58,118 nucleotides of DNA, from positions 1-58,118 of the forward strand of contig BBXU01000067.1 in the NCBI GenBank assembly GCA_001598975.1, written 5' to 3'. The notes under the pieces were generated by a model, which saw only the letters and a program-made list of their open reading frames with translations, was not told where the DNA came from and did no database searches. The translations under genes and the position numbers were made by a program. Positions 45,201-56,773 of the stretch are shown one piece after another (position 1 is the stretch's first letter; each line of letters starts with the position of its first letter). This DNA comes from Parachlorella kessleri. Lineage: Eukaryota > Chlorophyta > Trebouxiophyceae > Chlorellales > Chlorellaceae.

Positions 45201-46158
45201 CCACGACATGGTCCCCGGCCTTGAGCAGCCGTGTCACAGCAGCCAGCGCGGCCATGCCACTAGCAAAGGCAAAGGCACGGTCCGCACCCTGCAAGGGGTG
45301 GAGGGCAGGGCAGGGCAGGCCAGCTCAGCACAGCGCAGGAAGGGTGTCTAATGACGGGTGCCCGATGACGGGTGCATACAGGAAAGAGGGCAGCATATAG
45401 CGCATGCGTGGGCTGGGTTTGTACGAGGGGCCAGCCCTCTGAATCGGCACCCACAGCCAGACCCGGGTGGTTTCCGCTGCTTTGAGACTGAGGTGCCTCA
45501 CTGCTGCAAGCGCCTGTCAGTGGGTGAGAGCGCGTGCGAGGCCTACTGTGGCATGCAAAGGCCATCATCAATACATTTGTCCCGAACTTCTCAAGCAAGC
45601 CAGCTGCTTTTACAGCAAGGAGTGCCACTTCCACGCCATACACGGCACATGCTAGCACACCAAGCCCTCAAACCAGCTGCTGGTGCTACCAAGTGTCTAA
45701 AAAAATAGCTGATTTCCTTCATAAGTAAAGAGACTCCCCCAGTTTTTCTTCATGCAACAGACTTGGCACAAGGAGCCTCCTACCTCCAGGTCTGCTATCT
45801 GCCGCTCCAGCACTGTTCGGGTGGGGTTGCCGCTGCGGGTGTAGTCGTACTCGCCCATGTCCAGCGGTCCCGGCTGCCGGAAGGTGGCTGTCTGGTAAAG
45901 CGGCGGCATGGTAGCGTTGTAGGGGTCGTTGATATAGTCCTCGCTGTGTACCAGCATGGTGGCGAAGGCACGCTGGCCTGGCTGGTGCACACTGGCTGCA
46001 GGAGGCTCCTGGGGCGGAACCGCCAGGTCCTGGCTGCCATTGTCCATGGCAGGGCCGTTCGTTGATGCACAGACGGGTCGGTGCCGGGGATGGGGAGCGC
46101 TACGCCGTGCAGATGAGGGGGTCTGCAGCTGTATGCTCAACCGAGCTTTTTGGAGCAT
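42219..46158 (-). CDS. Cystathionine beta-lyase, plastid
   Basis: PLP enzyme that cleaves cystathionine to homocysteine in methionine synthesis, plastid-located in plants and algae. Seven exons: 45784-46158, 45104-45288, 44530-44656, 43906-44076, 43546-43743, 42913-43123, 42219-42358; 1407 nt, 468 residues, all in phase. The N-terminus (MLQKARLSIQLQTPSSARR) is a transit peptide; an upstream in-frame ATG at 46242 would add 28 residues. Key blocks: YDYTRSGNPTRTVLE, ADRAFAFASGMAALAAVTR, DLYGGTSRLLSRI, LVMLESPTNPRLTVCDIR and SATKFIGGHSDVTAG with the PLP-binding lysine, then MERQADNAAKLAAWLA and SFGNVVSLISMPCFMSHASI. The C-terminal PDDLVRISAGIEDVDDLIAD fits the family; a 20-residue Ala/Pro tail follows it. 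Related gamma-synthases differ in length and in the plastid domain, so beta-lyase is preferred. Confidence 0.95.
42620..42656 (-). repeat. Dispersed repeat R1 fragment (reverse)
   Basis: ACACTACCTGCCACCCTTAC matches the left end of R1 in reverse; the rest is not recognisable. It lies in the last intron of the CBL gene. Confidence 0.35.
43414..43500 (-). repeat. Dispersed repeat R1 copy (reverse), in CBL intron 5
   Basis: GGCAAGACCTAGACCATCAC, CAACCCTGTCAGACACTGC, CCTTGTTCGCACTGCCCTGC and CACCAACG in R1 reverse order. Confidence 0.55.
43797..43823 (+). repeat. (GGGT)n microsatellite in CBL intron 4
   Basis: Repeated GGGT units ending in GGGGGGT. On the transcribed strand of CBL this reads as a C-rich tract near the intron 3' end. 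Confidence 0.9.
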
Positions 46159-46433
46159 GGTGGCACTTGAAGCCAGATGAAGCTGCTGCAGGGATGTCAA
46201 GAGAGCTTGATGGTAACAGGAGGTTTCACCAGTGTGTGTCACCCGTGCATGCAGTTCGAGGACAGGGGTTAAGGGTATTGGTGCAGTACTGCCTACAGGA
46301 TTGATCTTAATTGGGAACTCCTAGGAGGCCACGCATCGCTGTTTCATTGCCACTCTGCACATGCGCCCTGTGCAGGAAAGCCAGAATCTAGGAGGTGGCA
46401 TTTAGCAAACCAGCATTAAGCCATCAGTTGCAA

Positions 46434-47332
46434 ATGTCATTGAGAGAGATTGATCTGGATGGCTGCCTAGTTCAAATCAAAGAGGGCAGTTTGAACGACG
46501 AGGCTGGAGTTGTGGTCTGGGATGCCTCGTTGGTACTCGTGCAGTATCTGAATTTGCTCGTCAAGCAAAGTCAAGGTACTGGGACTAATAGTGTGTCATG
46601 GCTTTCACCCTGTGATCGTCGCTGATCGCGAGAGCAAGTGGGTGCTCCCAAGAGACTGTTGCTGCAGGCGCCTTCTTACGAGGAAGGCGGGTCGTCGACA
46701 TTGGCTGTGGTACAGGTGTGTCTGGGCTGTGTGCAGCAGCCCTTGGGGCTGCCAGCGTGACCCTCACCGACCTCCCTCAACTACTGCCCCTGATACAGCA
46801 AAACATCCAGGTGAGCAGCGCACAGCGAGCCAGCACGCTGCCAGCTGGACAACCAAGCGTGCATACAAGTTACCCCTTGCTGAGTTTGTGCTGTACTGCG
46901 AAAGTCAACTGCTTGCCTGGCAGCCTAGGGTTCCAGTTGAGGCAACTCTGGGTGTGGTGATTGGTCACTCGCTGTCCCCTCCTCTCCTCCAACCTGCAGC
47001 TGAACAGCCTCCAGGAGCGAGCTCACGCTGCTGCGCTGCGCTGGGGCGAGGGTGTGGCCCACCTGCAGCCCCCCTTTGACCTGGTCCTAGCCTCTGACGT
47101 TATCTACCAAGCCGAGGCCGTGCCGGCCCTGCTAGCCACGCTTAGAGACCTCAGCGGGCCCAGGACGCTAATCTTGTTGGCAGCAGAGCACCGCGAGCAG
47201 CTGCCATTCCCCACACAGCAGGTGGAGGCGGCTGGGTTTGAGGTGGTGCCAGTGGCACCGGAGCAGCTGCACCCCGACTGGAGCTCCCAGGACATAGCCG
47301 TGTACCGTCTCCGCCTAGAAAGGCAGCGGTGA
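46434..47332 (+). CDS. Family-16 (METTL21-like) protein lysine methyltransferase
   Basis: SAM-dependent methyltransferase. Three exons: 46434-46575, 46668-46810, 47000-47332; 618 nt, 205 residues, in phase. The N-terminal strand motif VVVWDASLVLVQYL is the usual family-16 opening. The SAM site is RRVVDIGCGTGVSGL, followed by the acidic turn ASVTLTDLP. PPFDLVLASDVIYQAEAVPA contains the D-V-I-Y motif characteristic of this family of lysine (and some histidine) methyltransferases. The start at 46434 is the first ATG; a few upstream codons are open (from GTG 46395). The target protein cannot be predicted. It lies 165 bp upstream of RINT1 on the same strand and 275 bp from the divergent CBL start. 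Confidence 0.93.
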
Positions 47333-47497
47333 CTGGGCTGCAGCCGTGAGGGATCAGCTGCGGACGCCACTGCTTGCAGCCGCAGCTCTTTAAGCAGGGG
47401 CCACCCTTGTAGATTGCAGACAAGCATCGCAGCTTCAGGGCGCCTGCCCCCCTTGCCTTGCCCTTGAAGGCCACAGTAGGGCTTGCAGGCTGGCTGC

Positions 47498-50400
47498 ATG
47501 GACCCAGAGGGCGGCTCAGATTACATGGGGGAGGAGGGTGGCAACCCGGAGGCCGTGGCGCTGGCCGAGCAGCCTTGGCAGCGGTGGTGGCAAGGGGAAG
47601 GGGCACCCCCGGACGAAGACTACTCAGGAGGTCGTGAGGAGCGTGCTCCCGCAGAGACCGCCGAAACCAGTGGGGGGGAGGTGGCCTGGGGTATGGCGCC
47701 GGGGCAGCAGCAAGACTGGTATCCAGGGGACCAACTGCTTCAGGACCAGCAGCATGAGGGGCAGCAGCAGCTGCAGCAGCTGGGCGGCCCTGAAGGTGCT
47801 GCACCAGGGGGGGCAGGGGACCCCCAGCAGCAGGAGGTCTCCCCGGCGCAGTACCTGCAGTACCTGGAAGGCGAGATCCAGCAGCTCCGGGGGTACAAGG
47901 CCCAGCTGGAGCGCCACATGGCCCAGGCAGCCACCGCTGCTTACCAGCAGGTGTCGGGAAGGCTGGGCGAGGCGGGTACCGGGGTGCCGGTGCCGGCGGA
48001 CGTGCCCTCCCTGGTAGGGGAGCTGGCGGTACTGCACACCGCACGGCAGTACCTGCAGTACCTGCAGGTATGTTGCAGCGGTACCCTTCCCAGGGGCGGG
48101 CGGGGAGGGCCAGCCAGCCGTGCACCTTGCTGGTTGAGGAAGAGGGGTCTGTGTGCACACTGAGTGGCAGTCATTGCCTGCAGATACAGTGGGGTGAAAA
48201 CCCCTAGCTGCTGTGCTAGGGTGGAGGCTATCGCGTCACCGGGGTTGCTGGGGCATTGGCGCCGTGCGGCCAGTGGCGGAGGCAGAGCCAAGTAACATGG
48301 CATGGCCAGTTTCAAGTCCCCCACTCGCAAGTAGCATGAGTAACTACCCCTGTGCCAGTAGCCTCCCATGAAGTTGGCTGGTGAACCTGGCTGGATGTGT
48401 GCGTGCCTGGTGCTTGAGGCCTTGCAGGATCTTGAGGCCTTGACCCGCCACGCCGAGAGGGCAGTGGCTGCGGTGCAGCAGCATGGCGCGGAGCATGCCG
48501 GCTGTGCCCAGGTGTGGCGAATCATGGCATGCTTAGCAGGCGGGGAGAAAAGGGGTCGGGGAGGGGGGGGGGGGTGGCTGGCCGGGACAGCAGCGGGTGG
48601 TAGTACCCTCTGCCGATGCCAGGACGGAAGTAACGTGATAAGCCTCCGTACGGTAGTAAGGCCTGAAGCAGCCAGGCAGGAACGTGCAGCCTGGAGGCTT
48701 GACTGAAACACTGGCTAAGTGTCCTCAGAGCCGCGCTGCCATCGGGATCAACCACCCTCCCTGGTACCCTCGTGCCTGCCTGGCCTTGCAGGCGGCGTCA
48801 GATGCCGTGGAGGCCTTGAGCGCTGCGCTGAGCTACATAGCGGCGGTGCAGCAGCTGGTGGTTGGCGAGCTGGCGCCCTCTGCCAGGGTGGCAGCCCATG
48901 CAGAGCGCCTGTCCTCCAGGCTGACCCAGGTGGGTCTGTCTGTTCGACCTAGGGTATAGCTTAGCGCCTGCCGCTGCTTCTATTGAGCATCCGACACCGA
49001 GGGCAAGGGGAGGACTCTACTGAAGTAGATCCACACGTGAGCTGCACTGTCGGAGGTATTAAACGGGCCACCAGCGTAGTCCCCCCTTCACCAAGGCCTT
49101 CCTACACCACCGGCTGTCGGCGTGCAGGCGGAGGGTTCCCTCCACGGCCTGCTGTCTGAGTGCATCCAGTCCAGCCTGGCCCAGTGCGCCTGGCCCCCTC
49201 CCCTCAAGCTAAGCAGCAGCGGCGGCGGCGGCAAGGCAGCGGCGGCGGCAGCAGCCGCTGGCGGGGCGGCCGCCGCGGGCTGGCGGGGGTTTGAAGGCCC
49301 GGGGGCGGCCGCCAGCGTGGGGGCGCTGCGCAAGCTGCTGGTGGTCCTGCTGACCCTGCAGCGGGCGGTGCAGCACGAGGCCTTCCAGGTGGGTGGGTGG
49401 GTGGGTGGGTGGGTGGTAGGCCAGAGCAGTGCAGGGGAGGGGCCGCAGGTGTTGCGGCTGGAGATGGCCCAGCAGGCCCTCGCAATCTGCAGCTATCTGC
49501 ATAGGTGCTAGACGGGCATTGACGCGGAGGTTAGGTGCTGTGTTGAGCTTGGTAGGGCCGAATTCCTGCTTTCAGATTTCCCAAGCTCTTGGCTGAGGGC
49601 TTGTAGCCAGGGCAGGAAATAAGAAGTTGCTGGGAAGGTGGCTGGCACTGTTCTATGTGAGCGCAACAGACTGGCAGCTGGGGCGACAGTTGATAGGACC
49701 TCACCGAGGGTTGCGGCTGCTGTGGGTGTGTGTTGGCGCAGGCGCTGGTGGAGTCCGGGGGGGAGCCCCCCCTGCTATGGGCCGCGGAGGCGCTGGCTCG
49801 GGGGCTGGCTGCCAGGCTGCGCCACCACTTTGCAGGTGGGACACCTGGCACTCGCCTCAGGCACCGGTGGTAGAGGGGGGTCTGCGTGTGGTTGACTCAG
49901 CATTCGTAATCTCCAGCTTTGAACTGCAAGCTTGCAGGGCTGTTGGCCTGGGCCAGGGCCTAATGGCCTGAAAGTTTTAGTGAGCGGCCAGCCTGCTGTC
50001 CGGCACCAGCATTGGTGCAACCCTTGCTTTAGCTGGCTGACAGCCGTGGCAGCTCCCTGGGGCATGCGCTGACATGTCTGCTGGTGGCCTTGCGGATGGA
50101 TGCTTGGCTGGTGCAGAGGGGCTGCCCACAGACCGGCCGGACAAGCCCGAGTGGCTCTTTGCGGCGGCGGCAAAAGCGGTGCAGGCCAGCGCGCCGGCGG
50201 TGGCGGTGTTCCAGCCATGCATAGCGGCCCACGGGCTGGAGGCGTGGTGAGTCACCCGCCAGGCGGTAGCTCGCCTCCAGTCCTCAAGGACACGGGCTGT
50301 TGGGGGCCTTGCGACATGCTCCTAAAGCGGGTCCTTGCCTTCTGATCTTGACTGGATGGTAGGCATGGTGCATGGAGTCCCTGCCTTCCATGGTCGGGAA

Positions 50401-53400
50401 TATGATTGCTCACCCTTTGCAATCAGCAGCAAGCCTCTCGCCTGGCTGTATGGCAGCCACCAGGCACAAGACTGCAGGCAGGTGTCTGGGTTTCAACAGT
50501 GCCCCTTGGCTTGAAACAAGTCAGGTGAGCCCTCAGGGGCCGTCCACATCACTCGCTGTCCCTGCCCTGCACCTGCCCTGCAGGTACGACATGCAGCTGG
50601 AGCTTGCCCGTGCCGTGCAAGCGCTGGGGGTGAATGCCATCCTGCGGGAGCACGTGCTGCCCATGCTGGCGGCTGCCACGTCAGCGGAGGGCGCCGACCT
50701 GGCCACGACCGCGCCCCTCTGGCTCCACTTGGCCGACGAGGCGATGCTGTTTGAGAAGCGGTGAGCTGGGTTGAAGCGAGCCCTGGTGTGAATGAACCCC
50801 ACGGGGGCCTGGCTAGTACTAAGCTGCATGGGAGGAGGGGGCGCCTTAAAGAGGCTACTCACACGCTCTTCTCTCACATGCTGGTCGTGGCGACCGTTTC
50901 TTCTGGCATGGCCTGGTGGGTTGCCTCGTAAGTCGGGGTGGGTCTTTGGTTGCGCTTCCTGTTGGGTGCCCCGGCTGGGCCGGGTGGTGCATGCCATTCA
51001 GAACTGATAGCTGAGGTTGTACGGGTGTGGGGGCGCAGTTCATCCTGGCTCTCTGTTGAACCCACGTACGGGACTCATAGTAGCAGCGTCCGGTGGCGGT
51101 ATGCGCTGGCACTGGAACTGTTGGGTTGCACGAGCAGCAAGCCCACCCACGGAGCCCTGCAAACCCCTTGCCCGCCCAGGTTTGCTCCGCTGCGGGGCCA
51201 CTTGGTGTCCATGGCTGATGACGATGACGTAATCACGGTGGCACACCCAGACTCCTGCATTGAACTGCTATTCGACAACCCCGACTGGAGGGTAAGCCGC
51301 CGGGGGAGGGTCTCCTCGTCATGGCATCTACTGCAATCTAGGCTGTCTGGTGCTCGCGCCGGCAGGCTGAGCAAGCATGGTGTCGATGGGGGGTGGTGAA
51401 CTCGTCAGTCAGATCGAATTTGGGGGAGCTGCTGCCTGAAGCGGTGCTAGCCAGCGACCCTGGCTGCATTTTTGCACGTCAGCCGGCATGGCCAGGTGTG
51501 TCCAACCAAACCCATGCTGTGGATGCCCATGACCAAGGGACCTCAGGTGTCATCTGGGTTAACTTGGGCTGCCCAAGCCTCTTCTGCTGCAGGGCGCATG
51601 GCTGGCGGCCGAGGAGTGGGACGCTGTGCGGCAGCTGGACGCGGCCTGCGACGCGCTGAACGCGTGGCAGCCGGCGCAGGTGGTGCTGGGGCTGCCGCAT
51701 GACAGCGACCTGCTGGAGCTCGACACTCCCAGGGCCAGGTCAGGCTGCGAGGAAAGAGGGAGAAAGACCCTTGGCAGACTGGGTACGACTGATGCGCCAT
51801 GAAACCGGTGTCGTGGGGCCATGTGGAAGGAGGGATGCCGCCCGGAGCTGGTGTGTGCGCTGGCTGCGCGGTCTGTGCTCCTCGAGCCGCTCATGGCCTG
51901 TGGTATTGACAGGCGTGCGAGTCCCCAGGAACAGACTGCTGGTTGTTTCATCCAAGAATCAACCGCTCAGTGGGCTGGCTGCCTGCAGGGACACGGTTGC
52001 TTCCCGCCACGAGTTCTGGCCGCCCGCCGCCGCCGAGCAGGTGGTGGCTCAGACGAGCGGCCTGGTGCGGCGCTGCGGCTGGGTGGCGGGCGCCGCCAAC
52101 AGGCGCGCATTCCTCCAGGTATACACCCTCCAGGCCCAGGTGGCGCTCGCTTGTCGTCTGGAGGGGGGCTCATGACGGCGGCGGTGGCGGTCGTATGCTG
52201 ACACTGCTTGGAGGCTGTGTCGCGATGTGCCACAGGCTAGCTATGCTGGTTGCCCGAATTGACCCGCCTGGCCTGTGACTAGGCTAGCCCCACTTCTTGC
52301 ATTTTTTCTTTCTTTCTACGTTTGGATCTCAATCAAGCCTGGCTGGCAACCCATCCTGTGTCCACTGCTACCAGCAGTTGCCGCGGTAGTGCTTTACGTA
52401 CCCTGCTGAAAGTCCGCATGCTGTGTGGGCTCTGCCCCGGCGGACCGACTGGCATGCAATAAGAGGGTGCATGCTGTGCCTGTCGTGCTCCCGCAGGCGG
52501 TGCCGCTGGGCGTGCTACGCTCCTTCAGGGAGCGCCTTGGCCGCCAACTGGCGGTGGCGGAGGGCTACCGGGACATGCTCAGCGAGACCTGGCTGCCGCG
52601 AGTGGCGTCCGCCATCTGTGCTGCACACTATGTCGAGCACCAGCTCAGGTGGGTGGGTGGATGTGTTTGTCCCTTACCCTCTGCTGCCAGGGACCTAGGC
52701 TGTGCTGCTTACAAGGGGAGGGGCTTCTGTTGCCCTATGTGAGGTGCAGTACTGCGGCATGGGCTGTGCGTGTAACGGTCTACTGCGGTGCGTGGCTAGC
52801 TTGCCTTGCTTGTACGACCCAGCCTGGCTACTGCAGTCACACGGCCTGCGCTACAGTAGGCTTATAAGTGTGGCCCCAAGGAGGCCCCCCCCCCTCCCCC
52901 CCACCTCCCCCCCCCCCGGTGGTGTGGTCTGCCGGCATGGCTTGCTGCTTACGTGCGATTTGTGGCAGGCAGGGGAGCGCTGAGGAGATGCATGGGGGGG
53001 ACCTGTATTGCCGGGGCGGGAAGCAGGTGTGCTCTTCAGGGCTTGTCACACGGCTGTGTGGGGTCTCATGTGCAGGGACCCCCAGGGCGTTGCCCTCCTG
53101 CTAGAGCTTCAGGACGCCTCGAGCCCCGCCGCATCCACAGCACCAAGCATCACCAACGGCCGGCTATCCGCCCCGGCCGACTCACACCACCCCCCCGACC
53201 AGCAGCAGGGTCGGCAGATCAAAGCAGGCACAGCAGCACTGCTAGAGCGTGAGGCGGCCGCCTATGGGGCCCTGCGCCGCCAGTGGGCCTACAAGCTTGC
53301 CAAGCAAGCGGTGGACCGCTTCCATGAGCTCTTTGCTCCCTACAAGTGAGTGGCCAGCCGCGGAATATCCCGTGGGGTTGGGCATGGGGGACGAGGCACT

Positions 53401-55199
53401 TCCCCTTGAGATTTCCATGAGGCAGACTGGGGCACGCGAGTGGGCAGGTCGGGTTCGCTGAATGGGCTGGGGGGTGTGAGGCTGCCAGTTGCGAATCCTG
53501 CCAGTTCCCTGTTGAGTCAAGCAACCGATGCTTGCACCTTGCTAGCGCTTGCCTGGCTTCCCTCTCTTAAGTTCTTTCATATAAAGAGGCTGCCTGCGTG
53601 CGCTGCTGTCACCCACCGTCACTGGCACCGCATGCGCCTGCCGTGTGGGTAGGGCGGACCTGTCCATATTCACCGAGGGGTTTGACGACGGCGGGGGCAG
53701 CGGCGCGGGCAGTCCAGGCGGCGCCGCAGCGGCTGGGCCGCATGGGGCGGACGCCGGCCTGGCTCCCAGCGTGTCTCCGCTCATGCTGGTTGCAGCCGAC
53801 AAGATGGTGCAGATGCTCAACCTGCTCTCCCAGGTGGGGAGTGGCTGTGTGCGCGGCGCGCCGCTGAAAGGCATGCCCTGACAGGTCACACAACTCGGTG
53901 GTGCCTGGCTGATGGCGCCCCAAGGCAGCAGGGTCGGTTGCACCCAGCTTGTAGCCCCACTTCTTCAATCCACGTTGGGTTCTTGGCTTGGAAGGTCTGT
54001 GATTGGGGTGGGGATTTGGGGTATATTGTCTACCATGCCACCGCCACAGCTGAGAATGTTCTGCGTGCAAGTGATCGCATTTGTTCCGCATGCCCTACTC
54101 TCACCATGGGTCGCGACATGCACTGCTGACCTGCTTCTGTAGTGTCACCCAGCAGGGGGGACACCCTCCCAGATGCTTAGACAGGGCCTGTGGCATCCGC
54201 TGACCCGCTCCAGGTGCCCACTTGGCTGCAGCACCTGGACTCTGTGGTGTTCCGTGATGTGTGGAAAGCGGTTGCCCTGGCCGTCAACTATGCCCTGTTT
54301 AATGAGCTGGCCACAGAAGCACTGTTCTCGACTCAGGTGCGCCAGGGCAGCTTAGCCGCTGTCCGCTCCTGCTAGATGCTGCGCTAACATTGCCATTATT
54401 ATTGTCATAGTCTCTTACCCAGCTCTTGGGACCACTGCCCAGGTGTGCAGTGACAAGGTCTTTGCGGCGTGTCTGCGACGTGCGTTGGGATACACCTCCG
54501 TGCGTCCTTCCCATGTTTCAAGTGGGGCGCCCGACGCCTGTATGGCATGGGCCTGTTTCATTCACTCAAGCAAGGGCCTCTGACTGGTGGGCCTGTCGGT
54601 GTGTCTCCTGCCCTGCAGGGCACCCGCCAGCTGGACGCTGACGTCACCGCCTTGGCCGCGGTGTTTGCGCACTACACCTCGCGGCCGGGGGCCCACTTCA
54701 AGGAGACCAAGGAGGCGTGCAGGTGAGCGCGGTGCCGAGCAAACTGCTAGGGAGCAGGAGGGCGGCAGGCTAGGCGCTGGTGTCATCTGCTGTGTGTGAG
54801 GCGCCGGTGGTCTGGTCTGTGAGCGTGTCTTTCCAAACTGCTGCGGCATCGCCGCTGTCACCAGCAGCAAGCTTGCCACCTGTTCCTCCTGAGATGGGTC
54901 ATGTATGCTTGCGCTCCCCGTGCTGTTGTGACCTCTGTTCCCTGGCCCAGTGCCAGGTGCTGTACCATGAACTGTGCTTCAAACACCGCGCCTGCCTGCC
55001 CCGCATCCTTCCCTGGCCGCCCGCATGCAGGCTGCTGCTGCTTCCACGGCAGGAGGCTGCGGCGGTGCTCACGGCGCTGCAGCGGCAGCCTGGGGCCGCC
55101 AAGGAGGTGCTCCGCCCGCGCGGAATCAAGCTGCTCAACGCGGACCAGGCTGCCACGGTGCTTGGGCAACGCCTGGACTTGCTCACTGGGAGGCAATAG
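47498..55199 (+). CDS. RINT1/TIP20/MAG2 family vesicle tethering subunit
   Basis: Subunit of the Dsl1/NRZ complex that tethers Golgi-derived COPI vesicles at the ER. Sixteen exons: 47498-48067, 48428-48511, 48792-48929, 49128-49388, 49742-49835, 50117-50246, 50584-50760, 51180-51291, 51593-51738, 51989-52118, 52497-52648, 53076-53345, 53653-53833, 54214-54336, 54619-54722, 55031-55199; 2841 nt, 946 residues, every phase agrees. The first 120 residues are acidic, Gln/Gly-rich, before a coiled coil (YLQYLEGEIQQLRGYKAQLE). Typical later blocks: WLFAAAAKAVQAS, YDMQLELARAVQALGVNAIL, AWLAAEEWDAVRQLDAAC, ADKMVQMLNLLSQ, WLQHLDSVVFRDVWKAVA and FAHYTSRPGAHFKETKEAC, then a C-terminal helix pair. The protein is longer than animal RINT1, mainly from the N-terminal region and Ala/Gly insertions. 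Introns 2, 4 and 11 hold G- or C-rich tracts. Confidence 0.93.
49389..49416 (+). repeat. (GTGG/GGGT)n tract beginning at a 5' splice site
   Basis: GTGGGTGGGTGGGTGGGTGG and more, starting with the GT of RINT1 intron 4. Each 4-bp step repeats a possible GTGGGT donor, and the RNA could form a four-layer G-quadruplex. Confidence 0.9.
52885..52918 (+). repeat. Poly-C tract in RINT1 intron 11
   Basis: Runs of up to 12 C broken by single T or ACCT; low complexity. A G run of similar kind occurs in intron 2 near 48560. Confidence 0.9.
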
Positions 55200-55314
55200 C
55201 TCAGGGGCAGGAGGGGGCGCAGGTTAAGGAGGCAGGCGGGTAGGCAGGCTGGCTGGCCGTGTCGGTTGACTTGCTACTGGCAAGATTGGAAGGGCGGAGG
55301 TTGCTGTGCCCCCA

Positions 55315-55390
55315 CGGGTGCGAGCTGCTCTGTGTCAACCAGGCTGGACAGCGCTGGCGCCAGCGGTTGGACTTGCTTAAAGGGGCGTAG
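55315..55390 (+). pseudogene. Decayed duplicate of the last RINT1 exon
   Basis: GAGCTGCTCTGTGTCAACCA, GGCTGGACAGCG and TTGGACTTGCTTAAAGGGGC then TAG align with the last exon end at 55131-55199 (AAGCTGCTC, ACCAGGCTG, TGGACTTGCTCACTGGGAGG, TAG). The aligned frame is not kept and no acceptor matches, so it is a relic. A shorter match (GTTGACTTGCTACTGGCAAG) near 55264 may be a third unit. Confidence 0.6.
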
Positions 55391-56773
55391 TAGAGGATGG
55401 ATGGCCATAGGAGAGAGGCAGAAGGTCAGGGTGGCCCTCTGGCTGACTAGTGATGCTGGTAGCCGTTGGTTCGCATATGGGATGGTCTGGATTTGCAGTA
55501 ACGCTGACTGTGTTGGCCACCCTATTCCTGCACCAGACTCTGCAAGAACATCGCACGGCGCAGTTGGACGGGTAGGGCCCAGGGTGTGACGTATTGTGGT
55601 GGGTGTGCTGGGTGTTGTGCAGATGACTGCTTGTGGGCCATTCACATGGCCCCCATTCAATAGTTGTCACTCGGACTTCCACGGTTGACATGTGGCTGCA
55701 TCTGTGGGTACTCCACATCCCCTCAAGGCAGCATTGCGGAGGTTGGCTGCAGGGTACAGGATTCCAAGGTACATGCCTCCCTTTGGGTTGTCGCAACTCG
55801 TATGATGCCCGTGGGGTCTCCCTACTGTCGGCTGTGGCTCTGACCCAGATACCATAGACCTCAATGCACCCCGTGGCCACTCGAAGGGTGTGCAGGGACC
55901 TTGCAAGCATGAAAGCCTAGCCTGCTACAAACTCTCACATAGGCTGGTTGCAATCATGGGCAACCAGCACAGCAGCTGGGCACTTAGTGCTCTCTGCCAT
56001 GGTACTTGTCCAGACTACACTAGTAGATTTTGTCTCAATTAGTCCAAGGTGTTCCAAAGGCCCCAAAGCCTGCCAAGCTCCCAGCCGCATGCTTGATTTG
56101 ACAATATGACACTTCCAGCACTGTCATTCCAGACCAGCCCAGCTCTCATTCCCTGTTCGCACTATCTGCCACCCATGCTAATATGACACTTCATGGGGCA
56201 CCACCACAGCTCAGCCTGCTCCTTGGCCATGGTGGTCAAGGACTCGTGGGATGCATTGCGGCCGCCAAGCATGCCTAGTGGCCCAGCACGCCAATGGCAG
56301 GGCTGTGCAAGGGCTGCTGGGTTGAGGCTTCAGTCTGCACAAGACGCTAGGTTGTAGGTCCAGTAGGAACTAAGGTGTGGGGGCAGGGGGCTGTCTGCTG
56401 GGCTGGAAGGGGTCAGGGGAAAGGCAGGCTGGCAGCTGGGGCCAGGGATTGGTCAGGGGTGGGGCCAGCGGTCCTCCGAAGCAGCCAAGCCTCGCGTACG
56501 CCTGCACGGGCCTCGCCTTGCGCTCTGGGCAAGCAAACAATGTAATGCTAAGCTCAAACAGACTCACAGGGGTAATCTCTATCTTCCAGGGCCCACCCTT
56601 CCTGAGCTGAGATCCAACAGTGCGAGGGTATCGAGGGTATCCGCCGTTTCTGGCGGCCAACGGCTCTGCAAAAGACCACCACTTCATGTATCATTGATCA
56701 GCTATTCACTGAGATTGGTCTGGATTGATAGACTCCAAGAAGAGGGCTGTCGCCCTGCGGGGCAATTGCCAGG
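55391..56773. other. Gap between RINT1 and the BLISTER-like gene
   Basis: No splice-supported gene. Contains one R1 repeat copy (56120-56190) and the promoter of the next gene. Confidence 0.5.
56120..56190 (-). repeat. Dispersed repeat R1 copy (reverse)
   Basis: CTGTCATTCCAGACCAGCCC, AGCTCTCATTCCCTGTTCGC, ACTATCTGCCACCCATGCTA and ATATGACAC. The last block is repeated at 56103-56112, just before the element, so ATATGACACTT flanks it on both sides as a possible target-site duplication. Confidence 0.7.

Noticed and set aside
47151..48158. 335-codon open frame on the minus strand
   Set aside because: Mirror of the Gln/Gly-rich first exon of RINT1; Pro/Ala-rich with no splice context of its own.
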